In this document: positions 18,983-27,111 of the stretch, piece by piece
Layout of the letters: each line of letters starts with the position of its first letter
How positions within the stretch are numbered: the first letter of the stretch is position 1
From: Sphingopyxis terrae subsp. terrae NBRC 15098
GTDB taxonomy: Bacteria > Pseudomonadota > Alphaproteobacteria > Sphingomonadales > Sphingomonadaceae
NCBI RefSeq assembly: GCF_001598815.1
Contig: NZ_BCZQ01000008.1
Span: 124,001-188,000, forward strand
Reading direction: 5' to 3'
DNA: 64,000 nt
Position numbers and translations under genes: made by a program
The notes under the pieces: model-generated
Database searches by the model: none
What the model saw: only the letters and a program-made list of their open reading frames with translations
What the model was told of the DNA's origin: nothing

Positions 18983-19813
18983 TCAGCTCAAAAGATCGAA
19001 CAAACTCTGCCGGTTGATCTTGGCAAAGGCCGCCTGCGCGGCGCCGAGCGTCAGATCGGCAGCGTTGAGCTGCGCGATCGCAACCGAAAGATCGGTATCC
19101 TCGACCGACGAGCGTTCGTCGGCCAGCGTCACGCCGCGCGCGGCAAGACTGTCGCCGATCCGCTCGAGACGGCCGGCAGCGAGGCCTATGGCGGCGTTCT
19201 GGTCAGCGGTGTGGTTGATTGCGGTGTCGAGAGCGGTCATCGACCCGCCCATCGCCGTCTTGTCGCCTGCCGCCACCGCGGCCGCGGCATCGCGGACGAA
19301 AGTCGACAAGCTCGTCCCGCTGACGGCCAGGGCGTCGGCCGCAGATGGCACCGGGGCGAATACCGTGTCCGAATCGAACCGCATTGCGCGCGCATTGCCG
19401 GTTGCGAAAAGCGGTTCGCCGTTCGCATCGCGCGTCGCGGCCAGCCCGTCGATCTGGTCGGCAATCGCGCTCAATTCCGCGGCGATCGTCGCGCGATCGG
19501 CCGGACTCGCGGTGTCGCTCGCCGCATTGAGCGTGAGTTCCCGAGCGCGGGTGAGCAGATCGCTCGTCGATTCCAGAACACCGTCGGCCTGCGCGGCGAG
19601 CGCCTTGCCGGTGTTGATGTTGGTCGCCCAGGTGTCCATCGCCGCTTGGGTCTTGCCGATCGTCGCGATCCGCTTCGACGCCACGACATCGTCGGACATG
19701 CGCTGGAGCCGTTTGCCGGTCGAGACCTGGATCTGCAGCTTTTCGATCTGTTCGGCGAGCTTTGACTGGCGCGCGATCTCGCGCGTCATACGGTTGCCGG
19801 TGGCGTTAATCAT
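18983..19813 (-). CDS. flgL: Flagellar hook-filament junction protein FlgL
   Basis: FlgL (HAP3) is the second junction protein between hook and filament and is flagellin-like. The 276-residue protein has the N-terminal QSKLAEQIEKLQIQVSTGKR block and the C-terminal SSVEDTDLSVAIAQLN block typical of the family. It is shorter than enterobacterial FlgL (about 317), in line with a reduced middle domain. It is the last gene of the flgB operon. Confidence 0.92.
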   Translation of the reverse strand: MINATGNRMTREIARQSKLAEQIEKLQIQVSTGKRLQRMSDDVVASKRIATIGKTQAAMDTWATNINTGKALAAQADGVLESTSDLLTRARELTLNAASDTASPADRATIAAELSAIADQIDGLAATRDANGEPLFATGNARAMRFDSDTVFAPVPSAADALAVSGTSLSTFVRDAAAAVAAGDKTAMGGSMTALDTAINHTADQNAAIGLAAGRLERIGDSLAARGVTLADERSSVEDTDLSVAIAQLNAADLTLGAAQAAFAKINRQSLFDLLS

Positions 19814-19852
19814 CGTTCTGCCCCTTGTGGCTCATGGCCCCAAATCCTTCGC

Positions 19853-21181
19853 CTACACCGCGTTCAGCAGTGCCTGCATCGTGTCGCGCGCGACCTGGAT
19901 CGTGCGCGCCGCCGCCGAATAGGCTTGCTGGAAACGCAGCAGATCGGCCGCCTCGCGGTCGAGATCGATTTCGCTGACCGCGCTGCGTGCCGCCGAGGCG
20001 GCGTCGCGGCGGGTCGTCGCGGCGGCGTCCTGCGCGCGCGCCGATGCGGTCGCCTGCGCCTGCGTCGCCATATGCGCCGCCCAGGCGCTTTCGGGGTCAT
20101 TCGACCCGCGCATCCCGCCGATCGCAAGCATATTGCCGTTGCTGCTCGTCGCATCGGCCGCCGCGACCTGTGCGGTCGTCAACGGCGCCGCGGCCAGTGT
20201 CGCAGCGCTGCCGACGCCAGCGAACAGCGGCTGGCCCGGATTGCCATTGGCATCGACGCCCGCCTGGTGTGCGGCATTGACCTGGTTCGCGAACTGCGCC
20301 GACATGGTGTCGAGCCCTGCGCGCTGGTCAGCGACATGGTTCGCCGCCTCGGCCAGTCCGGCGAGCGAGCCCGTCGCGGTCGTGAACGGCGATCCGCCGA
20401 TACTGTAGGACAGCCGGCCGTCGGCCGCAGCGCTGACCGAAATCGGCGTCACGACGCCGCCGCCGACCAGCGTATCGCCGGTCGCCGTTGCGGTCAGCGT
20501 CACCGCGCCATGGCTGTCGAAGCTCGCGGTGACGCCGGCCTGCGTCGAAAGCTCGTCGAGCAAACGGTCGCGCTCGTCGAGCAGCGATGCCTCGTTGGTC
20601 GATCCCGGGCGCGCCTTGCGCAGCCCGATGTTGATCTGTTCGAGGGCGTTCAAATTGGTGTTGAAGCTATCGACTTCGCCCGCCGCGGCGCTCGAAATCC
20701 CGTCGGCCATGCTCGAAAGCTGGCCCGCCGCGGTGCGGAAGCCCGACGCGACATCGTCGACCGATTGCAGAAACTGCGCCCGCAGCGTCGGGTTCGACGG
20801 ATCGGCGGTGAGCAGATCGGCAGTGTTGAACAGCTTGCCCAGCCCGGTTGCGATCCCGTTCGAATCGTCGCTCATTGCGGCCTCGACCTTGTTCATCCAG
20901 TCGAGTTTGGTCGCCGAGCGCTCGGCGTCGCCCGACGAAATGCGCGAATCCTGAATGAGCCACTGGTCGACCGAACGCGTCACGCCCTGGATCGCCACGC
21001 CGCCCGGTTTGATCGAGCTGCGATAGAGCGGCATGTTGCTCGCCGCCTGATTCTCGACCAGTTCGAGCGTACGCCGCGCATAGCCGGGCGTCTGCGCGTT
21101 GGCGATATTGTCGCCGATCGTCGACAGCGCGCGCGAATAGGCGCGTAGGCCGCTGGCGCCGATGTTGAGAAGGTCGCTCAC
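19853..21181 (-). CDS. flgK: Flagellar hook-filament junction protein FlgK
   Basis: FlgK (HAP1) is the first junction protein on the hook. Its 442 residues begin SDLLNIGASGLRAYSRALS with the rod/hook signature NIANAQTPGYARR. They end with the conserved helical SEIDLDREAADLLRFQQAY and ARDTMQALLNAV. A central region of variable sequence makes up most of the outer domain. It overlaps flgJ by 4 bases. Confidence 0.95.
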   Translation of the reverse strand: MSDLLNIGASGLRAYSRALSTIGDNIANAQTPGYARRTLELVENQAASNMPLYRSSIKPGGVAIQGVTRSVDQWLIQDSRISSGDAERSATKLDWMNKVEAAMSDDSNGIATGLGKLFNTADLLTADPSNPTLRAQFLQSVDDVASGFRTAAGQLSSMADGISSAAAGEVDSFNTNLNALEQINIGLRKARPGSTNEASLLDERDRLLDELSTQAGVTASFDSHGAVTLTATATGDTLVGGGVVTPISVSAAADGRLSYSIGGSPFTTATGSLAGLAEAANHVADQRAGLDTMSAQFANQVNAAHQAGVDANGNPGQPLFAGVGSAATLAAAPLTTAQVAAADATSSNGNMLAIGGMRGSNDPESAWAAHMATQAQATASARAQDAAATTRRDAASAARSAVSEIDLDREAADLLRFQQAYSAAARTIQVARDTMQALLNAV

Positions 21182-21480
21182 TGCGCGCCTCCGACCCGGG
21201 CGCGGAACTGCGCCTCGACCATGTCGGCGATGCCGAACTGGCGCATCGCGGCGATGCTGTCTGCGGTCTTGGCGTCGGCCATTTCGCGAAAATTGTCGGT
21301 CGCGCTCGATCCGAAGATGTCGTCGCCCAGCTTGGCCTGCCGCATCGACGAGAGGAGCTGACGCAGGATGACCGCCTCGAAGGATTCGGCCGCCTTGCGC
21401 AATCCGCCGTCGCCGCTGCCGGCCCCGGCGGGGGCGGCACTGGCGGCGGGGGCGCCGATCGAAGAAAGAGGTGTCGTCAT
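21178..21480 (-). CDS. flgJ: Rod-binding protein FlgJ, single-domain form without muramidase
   Basis: The 100-residue product corresponds only to the N-terminal rod-binding (rod cap) domain of FlgJ (AESFEAVILRQLLSSMRQAKLG). The C-terminal peptidoglycan hydrolase domain found in enterobacterial FlgJ (313 residues) is absent. This is common in alphaproteobacteria, where a separate transglycosylase opens the wall; a candidate is encoded at 28479-29300. It overlaps flgI and flgK. Confidence 0.9.
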   Translation of the reverse strand: MTTPLSSIGAPAASAAPAGAGSGDGGLRKAAESFEAVILRQLLSSMRQAKLGDDIFGSSATDNFREMADAKTADSIAAMRQFGIADMVEAQFRARVGGAQ

Positions 21481-22589
21481 ATGATCACCAGTTCCGCAGT
21501 GAGCGCGCCGGCCTGGCTCAGCGCCTCGAGGATGGCGACAAGGTCGCCGGGAGGAACGCCCATGCGATTGATCGCATCGACGAGCTCGGAAAGCGATGCG
21601 GTGGGCTTCACCATCATCACCGGACGATATTCCTGGTCGACGCCGATCTCGCTCGACTGTTCGACCGTCGTTTCCCCGCGGCTGAACGGTGCGGGCTGCA
21701 CCACCGTGGGCGATTCCTTGACCGAGACGGAGAGCTTGCCCTGCGTCACCGCCGCGGTGCCGACCCGGACCGCGCCGTTGATAACGACCGTTCCGGTGCG
21801 CGCATTAACAATGACTTTGGCGGGCGGTTCGGCGCGGATAACCTCGAGATTCTCGATTCGGGACATCAGGCGCATGCGATCGTCGCCGCTGCCGCCGGCG
21901 CGAATCGAGATGCTCGCACCGTCGAGCATCGTCGCCGCACCCGGCCCGACCGCACGGTTGATCGCATCGGTTACGCGCTGGGCGTTAGTCGCATCGAACT
22001 GGTGGAGGTTGAAGGTCAGCTGGTCGCCATAGGCAAATCCCGTATCGACCGCGCGCTCGACTGTCGCGCCGCCGGCGATCCGTCCGCTCGACGGCACATT
22101 GACCGTCAGCTTGGAACCGTCGGCGGCGTCGACCCCCAGACCGCCGATGACGAGGTTACCCTGCGCCATCGCGTAAATCTGTCCGTCCGCGCCATAGAGC
22201 GGCGCGAGCACCAGCGTGCCGCCGCGCAGGCTCTTGGCCTTGCCGATCGCCGACACGGTGATGTCGAGCCGCTGGCCAGGCTTGGAAAAGGGCGGAAGTT
22301 CGGCGGTGACCATCACCGCAGCCGCATTTTTGAGCGCCGGGTTAACCCCGGCAGGAAGCGTCATGCCAAAGCGCGACATCGCGCCCTTCATTCCCAGCGT
22401 CGAATAATCGAGGCTGTCGTCGCCCGTTCCGGCGAGGCCCACGACGATGCCATAGCCGGTAAGCTGGTTGGCGCGCAGGCCCTGGAACTGGCCCATGTCC
22501 TTGATCCGCTCGGCCGACGCCGGCGCCGCGAAGCCGAAGCCCGCGATCAGCAGGAGGAAGAGGGCGAGAAGGGTGGGACGCTTGGTCAC
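21477..22589 (-). CDS. flgI: Flagellar P-ring protein FlgI
   Basis: FlgI forms the periplasmic bushing around the rod. The 370-residue protein has a Sec signal peptide ending near PASAERIKD, then the family start GQFQGLRANQLTGYGIVVGLAGTGD. The C-terminal blocks include EIGVDQEYRPV and AINRMGVPPGDLVAILEALSQAGAL. The length is standard. The transcript continues into flgJ with a 4-base overlap. Confidence 0.95.
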   Translation of the reverse strand: MTKRPTLLALFLLLIAGFGFAAPASAERIKDMGQFQGLRANQLTGYGIVVGLAGTGDDSLDYSTLGMKGAMSRFGMTLPAGVNPALKNAAAVMVTAELPPFSKPGQRLDITVSAIGKAKSLRGGTLVLAPLYGADGQIYAMAQGNLVIGGLGVDAADGSKLTVNVPSSGRIAGGATVERAVDTGFAYGDQLTFNLHQFDATNAQRVTDAINRAVGPGAATMLDGASISIRAGGSGDDRMRLMSRIENLEVIRAEPPAKVIVNARTGTVVINGAVRVGTAAVTQGKLSVSVKESPTVVQPAPFSRGETTVEQSSEIGVDQEYRPVMMVKPTASLSELVDAINRMGVPPGDLVAILEALSQAGALTAELVII

Positions 22590-22612
22590 GGCACTATCCT
22601 TTAAAAAGGCGT

Positions 22613-23296
22613 TCAGAAGGGGCTGATGATCGAGAAGAAACGCTGCAGCCAGCCCTGCTTGCTGGCGCGGGCGATCTCGCCCTTGCCGACGTAGCGGATC
22701 GTCGCGTTGGCGACGCGGGTCGACAGGACTCGGTTGTCGGGGCCGATGTCGATCGGCCGCACGAGGCCCGAGATCTGGACGCGCTCGTCGCCGCGGTTGA
22801 GCGTCAGCAGCTTTTCGCCGCGCACCAGCATCATCCCGTTGGGATAGACTTCGGCGACGGTGACGCTGATCTCGCCCGACAGCGCGTTGGACTGGGCGGC
22901 ATCGCCCTTGCCCTTGAACTGCTGGTCGCCGCCCGCGCCGATGTCGCTGGGCGAAAAGAGCGACAGCGGACCGGTCGATGGCGGGGTCAGGCCGATGCTG
23001 CCGCCGCGCTGCGTCGTCGCGCTGTTGCTCTTGGTCGCCGCAGTGCGTTCGACGAGCTGGATCGTGACGATGTCGCCGACCCGGCCGGCGCGGCCGCCCG
23101 AGGTGAGCGGGGTATAGCCGCCCTGGAAAATGGCACCGTTGGGCGTCGGCGGCGGCGCGGGATCGACCGGCATCGCGACGGCAAAGGCGTCGGGTGCAAC
23201 CTTGTCCTTCGCCAGCGCGGCGCCCGGTGCCAGCATGCCGAAGGGCAGCAGCAGCGCCGATGCGAGGAGCAGGGCCTTAGAGCGTTTGCGTGGCAT
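22613..23296 (-). CDS. flgH: Flagellar L-ring protein FlgH without a lipobox cysteine
   Basis: FlgH forms the outer-membrane ring. The 227-residue protein has the family core (NGAIFQGG, GRAGRVGDIVTIQLVERTAA, then GEISVTVAEVYPNGMMLVRGEK and RPIDIGPDNRVLSTRVANATI). FlgH is normally a lipoprotein processed at a Cys after LxxC. Here the leader is an ordinary signal peptide ending GAALAKD, and the whole protein contains no cysteine. The start at 23296 overlaps flgG by 20 bases. No frameshift is needed to read it, so the loss looks genuine. Confidence 0.93.
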   Translation of the reverse strand: MPRKRSKALLLASALLLPFGMLAPGAALAKDKVAPDAFAVAMPVDPAPPPTPNGAIFQGGYTPLTSGGRAGRVGDIVTIQLVERTAATKSNSATTQRGGSIGLTPPSTGPLSLFSPSDIGAGGDQQFKGKGDAAQSNALSGEISVTVAEVYPNGMMLVRGEKLLTLNRGDERVQISGLVRPIDIGPDNRVLSTRVANATIRYVGKGEIARASKQGWLQRFFSIISPF

Positions 23297-24065
23297 TTTT
23301 CATCATCTCGTCGGTGGCCTGGATCATCTTCGAATTGACTTCGTAGGCGCGCTGCGTCTCGATCATGTCGACCAGTTCCTCGACGACATTGACGTTCGAT
23401 CCTTCGAGCATGCCCGACCGCAGGATGCCGCGGCCTTCCTCGCCTGCGGCGCCGACCTGCGGTGCGCCCGAAGCGGCGGTTTCGACGAGCATATTGTCGC
23501 CGATCGCCTGCAGGCCCGACGGATTGACGAAGCGTGCGATTTCGATGCGGCCGAGCTCGGTCGCCTCGGCCTGGCCGGGAACGGTCGCCGAAACGGTGCC
23601 GTCGGCGCCTACCGACACGCCGGTCGCGCCTTCGGGAACCTGGATATTCGGCTGCAGCGGCTTGCCGTCGGGCGTGACGATCGTGCCGTCGGCCGACATG
23701 GTGAAATTGCCGGCGCGGGTATATCCGGTGCGGCCGTCGGGCAGCAGCACCTGAAAGAAGCCGGCGCCTTCGATCGCCATGTCGAGCGCATTGCCCGTGG
23801 CGTTGAGCGAACCCTGCGTATCGATGCGCGCGGTGCCACCCAGTTCGACGCCGGTGCCGAGGTTGAGGCCGGTCGCGTAGCGGTTTTCCGACGACGAGGG
23901 CGCACCCGGCTGGGTCATCATCTGATAGCCCAGCGTTTCGAAATTGGCGCGGTCGCGCTTGAAGCCCGTGGTGTTCACATTGGCGAGGTTGTTCGCGATC
24001 ACCTGCATCCGGAAGCCTTGGGCATCCAGACCGGTCCGCGCGACGTGCAAGGCACCGAAGCTCAT
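23277..24065 (-). CDS. flgG: Flagellar distal rod protein FlgG
   Basis: FlgG builds the distal rod. The 262-residue protein begins MSFGALHVARTGLDAQGFRMQ with NNLANVNTTGFKRDRANFE. It carries the central GAGFFQVLLPDGRTGYTRAG domain and ends in the FlgG C-terminal helix (VEELVDMIETQRAYEVNSKM). The length equals other FlgG proteins. It overlaps flgH. Confidence 0.95.
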   Translation of the reverse strand: MSFGALHVARTGLDAQGFRMQVIANNLANVNTTGFKRDRANFETLGYQMMTQPGAPSSSENRYATGLNLGTGVELGGTARIDTQGSLNATGNALDMAIEGAGFFQVLLPDGRTGYTRAGNFTMSADGTIVTPDGKPLQPNIQVPEGATGVSVGADGTVSATVPGQAEATELGRIEIARFVNPSGLQAIGDNMLVETAASGAPQVGAAGEEGRGILRSGMLEGSNVNVVEELVDMIETQRAYEVNSKMIQATDEMMKNATQTL

Positions 24066-24077
24066 TGTCTATTCTCC

Positions 24078-24821
24078 TTAACGGGGGAGCTGCATCAGGT
24101 TCGCGGTCGCGCTGTCCATGTCGCGCGCGTCGCTGATGAGCTTGAGTTGCGAATCCCAGCTGCGGCTCGCCTCGATCATCTCGACGAGAGCGCTGGTAGC
24201 GGCGACGTTCGATCCCTCGAGCGACCGCGTGACGACGCGCGCTTCGGGATCGTCGGGCAGGATGCCGCCGCCCTTGACGCGGAAAAGATTGTCGAGCCCC
24301 TTGACGATGTCCGATCCCGTGGGGGTCGTCAGGCGCAGCCGGTCGACTTCCTGCGGGTTCTGCGGATCGCCGCCGGTGGGCACGACCCAGATGCGCCCTT
24401 CGCTGTCGATGCTGACCTTGTCGGCGGGCGGAATGGTAACCGGGCCCTGCGCCCCCTGGACGGGATGACCGTCGCCGGTGGTGAGCAACCCGCTCGCCGA
24501 AACCTGCAGATCGCCGCGGCGCGTATAGGCTTCTTCACCATTTTCGGCCTGCACGACGAGCAGCGCGTCGCCGGTCATCGCGACGTCGAGGTCGCGGCCG
24601 GTGGCGAACACCGCACCGGCGCGCATGTCGGCGCCGATCACTTCCTCCGACGACATGGCACGGGCATTGACGCCGCTGCCCTGCAGCCAGAGCGACTGCG
24701 CCTCTGCCATGTCGCCGCGAAAGCCGGGCGTCTGGGCATTGGCAAGATTGTTGGCGATCGCCGTCTGCCGGGCCTGGCTGCCCCGCATCGCGGTGAGGCT
24801 GGTGTAGATGAGACGGTCCAT
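24078..24821 (-). CDS. flgF: Flagellar proximal rod protein FlgF
   Basis: FlgF is a proximal rod subunit. The 247-residue protein begins MDRLIYTSLTAMRGSQARQ with the rod signature NNLANAQTPGFRGD and ends ALVEMIEASRSWDSQLKLI. The core EEAYTRRGDLQVSASGLL matches the FlgF/FlgG fold. It lies 12 bases before flgG. Confidence 0.94.
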   Translation of the reverse strand: MDRLIYTSLTAMRGSQARQTAIANNLANAQTPGFRGDMAEAQSLWLQGSGVNARAMSSEEVIGADMRAGAVFATGRDLDVAMTGDALLVVQAENGEEAYTRRGDLQVSASGLLTTGDGHPVQGAQGPVTIPPADKVSIDSEGRIWVVPTGGDPQNPQEVDRLRLTTPTGSDIVKGLDNLFRVKGGGILPDDPEARVVTRSLEGSNVAATSALVEMIEASRSWDSQLKLISDARDMDSATANLMQLPR

Positions 24822-24853
24822 CTTCTGGCTCCCGGCAGACGGCTAATCGACGA

Positions 24854-25684
24854 TTACGAACGCATGTTGATCAGGGTCTGCGTCAGCGTCGACGCGCCCT
24901 CGATCGCCTTCGCGTTCGCCTGGAAGTTGCGCTGGGCGGCGATCAGCAGCACCAGCTCTTCAGTGATGTCGACGTTCGAGCGTTCGAGCGCGCCCGAGCG
25001 GATCGTACCCATGGGGCCGTTGGTCGCGGCGTCGATCGTCGGCTGGCCGCTTTCGCCCGTCGACTGGTAATGCGCGTCGCCGACGGGGCGCAGCCCTTCC
25101 ATCGAGGGGAAGCTCGCCATCGCGACCTTGCCGAGCACCTGGCCCTCGCCATTGGCGAAGGTCGCGGTAACGAGCCCGTCGAGGCCGACCGACACATTGA
25201 CCAGCGCGGAGGTCGGATCCGACGGCGCGCCCGCGGGGAGCACGAAGTCGGTCATGCCGGCAAGCGTGCGGTCGGTGACATTGCCCGACGCATCGACCGG
25301 GAGCAGCTGCAGCTTCTGGCCGGTGGTGTCGACGATATGGCCGTCATCGGTCGGGGTGAAGGCGCCGTTGCGGGTGTAGGTCACCTGCTCGCGCGGCGGC
25401 TCGCCCTTGACGACGAACATGCCTTCGCCCGCGATCGCGAGGTCGAGCGTCTTTTCGCTCGCCTCGAGCGTACCCTGCGTGAACTGCTGGATGATGCCGT
25501 TAAGGCGCTGGCCCTGACCCGCGACCATGCGCGTCGACTGGGTCGGCGACGAAGCGAACAGATCGCCGAACTGGGCGCGGCTGCGCTTGAAGCCCGTCGA
25601 GCTGGCGTTGGCGATATTGTTCGAGATGACCGACATGTCGGTCTGGGCACCCTTGAGGCCCGAAAGCGAAGTATAGAATGACAT
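24854..25684 (-). CDS. flgE: Flagellar hook protein FlgE, short form
   Basis: FlgE polymerises into the hook. The product begins MSFYTSLSGLKGAQTDMSVI with NNIANASSTGFKRSRAQFG. It ends NVDITEELVLLIAAQRNFQANAKA, the hook/rod C-terminal signature. It has only 276 residues, against about 400 in Salmonella, so most of the outer D2-type domain must be missing. The call as FlgE rather than another rod protein comes from its place between flgD and flgF and the absence of any other hook gene. A long UTR is not seen. Confidence 0.88.
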   Translation of the reverse strand: MSFYTSLSGLKGAQTDMSVISNNIANASSTGFKRSRAQFGDLFASSPTQSTRMVAGQGQRLNGIIQQFTQGTLEASEKTLDLAIAGEGMFVVKGEPPREQVTYTRNGAFTPTDDGHIVDTTGQKLQLLPVDASGNVTDRTLAGMTDFVLPAGAPSDPTSALVNVSVGLDGLVTATFANGEGQVLGKVAMASFPSMEGLRPVGDAHYQSTGESGQPTIDAATNGPMGTIRSGALERSNVDITEELVLLIAAQRNFQANAKAIEGASTLTQTLINMRS

Positions 25685-25688
25685 GGAC

Positions 25689-26015
25689 TTATCCTTCCTG
25701 CGTGGTCGATTGGGTGGCTGCGGCCGCCGCCGCGGCGGCGTCCTGGGCGGTCTTGATGTCCTGAAGCAGCGCGGTCTGCGCCGTGAGCTGGTCCGATATC
25801 GTCTTCAGCGTCGTGTTGGTTTCGGTGACGCCGGCCAGGCTGGAGAATTGCGCCATCTGCGCAACCATCTGCTGGTTGTCGACGGGGTTGAACGGATCCT
25901 GCTGCGACAGCTGGGCGGTCATCAGCCGCAGGAAATCCTGCTGGCCGAGCTGGGTGCCGCTGTTCTTCGGCACCACCGTGATATTGCTTCCGTTAACGGC
26001 AGAGGTGGTCGTCAT
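25689..26015 (-). CDS. flgD: Flagellar hook cap protein FlgD, short form
   Basis: FlgD is the scaffold for hook assembly. The 108-residue product contains only the conserved N-terminal domain (GQQDFLRLMTAQLSQQDPFNPVDNQQMVAQMAQFSSL, quoted here only as blocks LGQQDFLRLM and NQQMVAQMAQFSSL) and an Ala/Gln/Thr tail. The C-terminal Tudor/FN3-like domains of standard FlgD (about 230 residues) are absent. The stop is followed 4 bases later by flgE, which is also short. No frameshift remnant of a C-terminal domain is visible. Confidence 0.9.
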   Translation of the reverse strand: MTTTSAVNGSNITVVPKNSGTQLGQQDFLRLMTAQLSQQDPFNPVDNQQMVAQMAQFSSLAGVTETNTTLKTISDQLTAQTALLQDIKTAQDAAAAAAAATQSTTQEG

Positions 26016-26018
26016 GGC

Positions 26019-26426
26019 TTATTGTCCCAACCGCAGCGTTTCGTTGATCAGGCCCTTTGCGGTTTCGAGGACCTGGACATTGTTCTGATACTGGCGGGCG
26101 GTCTCGACCATCTCGACCAGTTCGGCGGCGCTATCGACCGCGGCTTCCCAGACGTTGCCGTCCTTGTCGGCGAGCGGGTTCGACGGGTCGTGCCGTTTCG
26201 ACGGGGCCATCTTGCTGACCGTCACCTGGTCGACCGCGACGGTCGCGCGCCCCGCGCCGTCCATGACGGTGCGGAACACGGGCTTCAGCGAACGGAAGGC
26301 TTCCTTTTCGCTGCCCGCGACGGTGCCGGCGTTGGCAAGGTTCGATGCCGTTGTGTTGAGGCGGACGAGCTGCGCCGACATGGCGCGGCCGCTGATGTCG
26401 AAGATCGAGAGCGCGCTCATCGTCAT
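26019..26426 (-). CDS. flgC: Flagellar proximal rod protein FlgC
   Basis: FlgC is a 135-residue rod subunit. It has the N-terminal block ALSIFDISGRAMSAQLVRLN with TTASNLANAGTVAG and the C-terminal block AELVEMVETARQYQNNVQVL. An in-frame ATG two codons later (26420) is a possible start; the upstream one overlaps the flgB stop in the ATGA manner common here. Confidence 0.94.
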   Translation of the reverse strand: MTMSALSIFDISGRAMSAQLVRLNTTASNLANAGTVAGSEKEAFRSLKPVFRTVMDGAGRATVAVDQVTVSKMAPSKRHDPSNPLADKDGNVWEAAVDSAAELVEMVETARQYQNNVQVLETAKGLINETLRLGQ

Positions 26427-26776
26427 TCGCCCTTCAGCGCGCGCGTCAGCGTGCCGATCCGGCCCTGCAGAAAGGACAGGCTCGAGCGGTAGGCGAGCGC
26501 GTTTTCGGCAAAGGCGGTCTGTTCGGTCGCCATTTCGACGGTGTTGCCGTCGAGCGAAGCCTGCACGGGCACGCGGTAGGCGATGGCGCCTTCGATCGCG
26601 CCGTCGGTCGATGCGCCCTGCTGGGCCAAGTCGAGCGCCTTGGTAAAATCAAGGTCGCGCGCCTTGTAATTGGGGGTCGCGGCGTTGGCGATGTTCGACG
26701 CGAGCATCATCATGCGCTGGCTGCGCAGCTGGAGCGCTGTCGCATGCAGGCCAAAGAGCTTCTCGGATGCCATCAT
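26423..26776 (-). CDS. flgB: Flagellar proximal rod protein FlgB
   Basis: FlgB is the first rod subunit and first gene of the long flg operon. The 117-residue protein has the block HATALQLRSQRMMMLASNIA followed by NAATPNYKARDLDF, the rod signature, and a helical C-terminus (AYRSSLSFLQGRIGTL). The start at 26776 is chosen for the AAGGAAAG ribosome site 5 bases ahead; the next codon is also ATG. Confidence 0.93.
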   Translation of the reverse strand: MMASEKLFGLHATALQLRSQRMMMLASNIANAATPNYKARDLDFTKALDLAQQGASTDGAIEGAIAYRVPVQASLDGNTVEMATEQTAFAENALAYRSSLSFLQGRIGTLTRALKGE

Positions 26777-26907
26777 CACTTTCCTTCGCAAGCCACCTTT
26801 CGGTAGCGGGCCTTCGCTTGCCGCCATCAAGTGGCGGGCTTCGATCCGTCGCCCCGCCTCGCTGCCGGCGGTCCGGCGCAGGGGCGCGATGAATCACCAA
26901 GGCATGA

Positions 26908-26923
26908 TGCAATCGCCGTGCCA
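26908..26923 (-). promoter_or_regulatory. Sigma54 promoter of the flgB operon
   Basis: On the minus strand TGGCACGGCGATTGCA matches TGGCAC-N5-TTGCA. The GG (complement of 26921-26922) and GC (complement of 26909-26910) are exactly 10 bp apart. Predicted start is near 26897, giving a leader of about 120 bases before flgB. Confidence 0.88.
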
Positions 26924-27055
26924 AATTGCATTATCGCTTGTTTTTCAGTGCTCTGGGGCAATGCGGCGGCGGGAGCAGGCCCCGCCCGCCAGGCGCTCGT
27001 CAAAAGATTGACGGCGACCGGCGCGCAGGCCGCAAATTCGGCGGTTGCCCGCGAT

Positions 27056-27071
27056 TGGCACGCATCCTGCA
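27056..27071 (+). promoter_or_regulatory. Sigma54 promoter of flgA
   Basis: TTGGCACGCATCCTGCA has the invariant GG (27057-27058) and GC (27069-27070) 10 bp apart and the full TGGCACG -24 element. Predicted start is near 27082, about 30 bases before the flgA ATG, which leaves room for the purine-rich AAAGGAGA ribosome site. Confidence 0.87.
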
Positions 27072-27111
27072 CCGTGATCGGCGACAAAGGACCAGCAAAG
27101 GAGATTGGGTC

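Larger units (their letters stand above)
26777..27111. other. Divergent flgB/flgA control region, no gene
   Basis: This 335-bp gap between two divergent flagellar genes holds a minus-strand sigma54 promoter (26908-26923) for flgB and a plus-strand sigma54 promoter (27056-27071) for flgA. The -12 elements are about 160 bp apart, so enhancers for both could lie between them. Open frames through it are in poor agreement with the coding pattern around, and I regard the region as regulatory. Confidence 0.7.
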
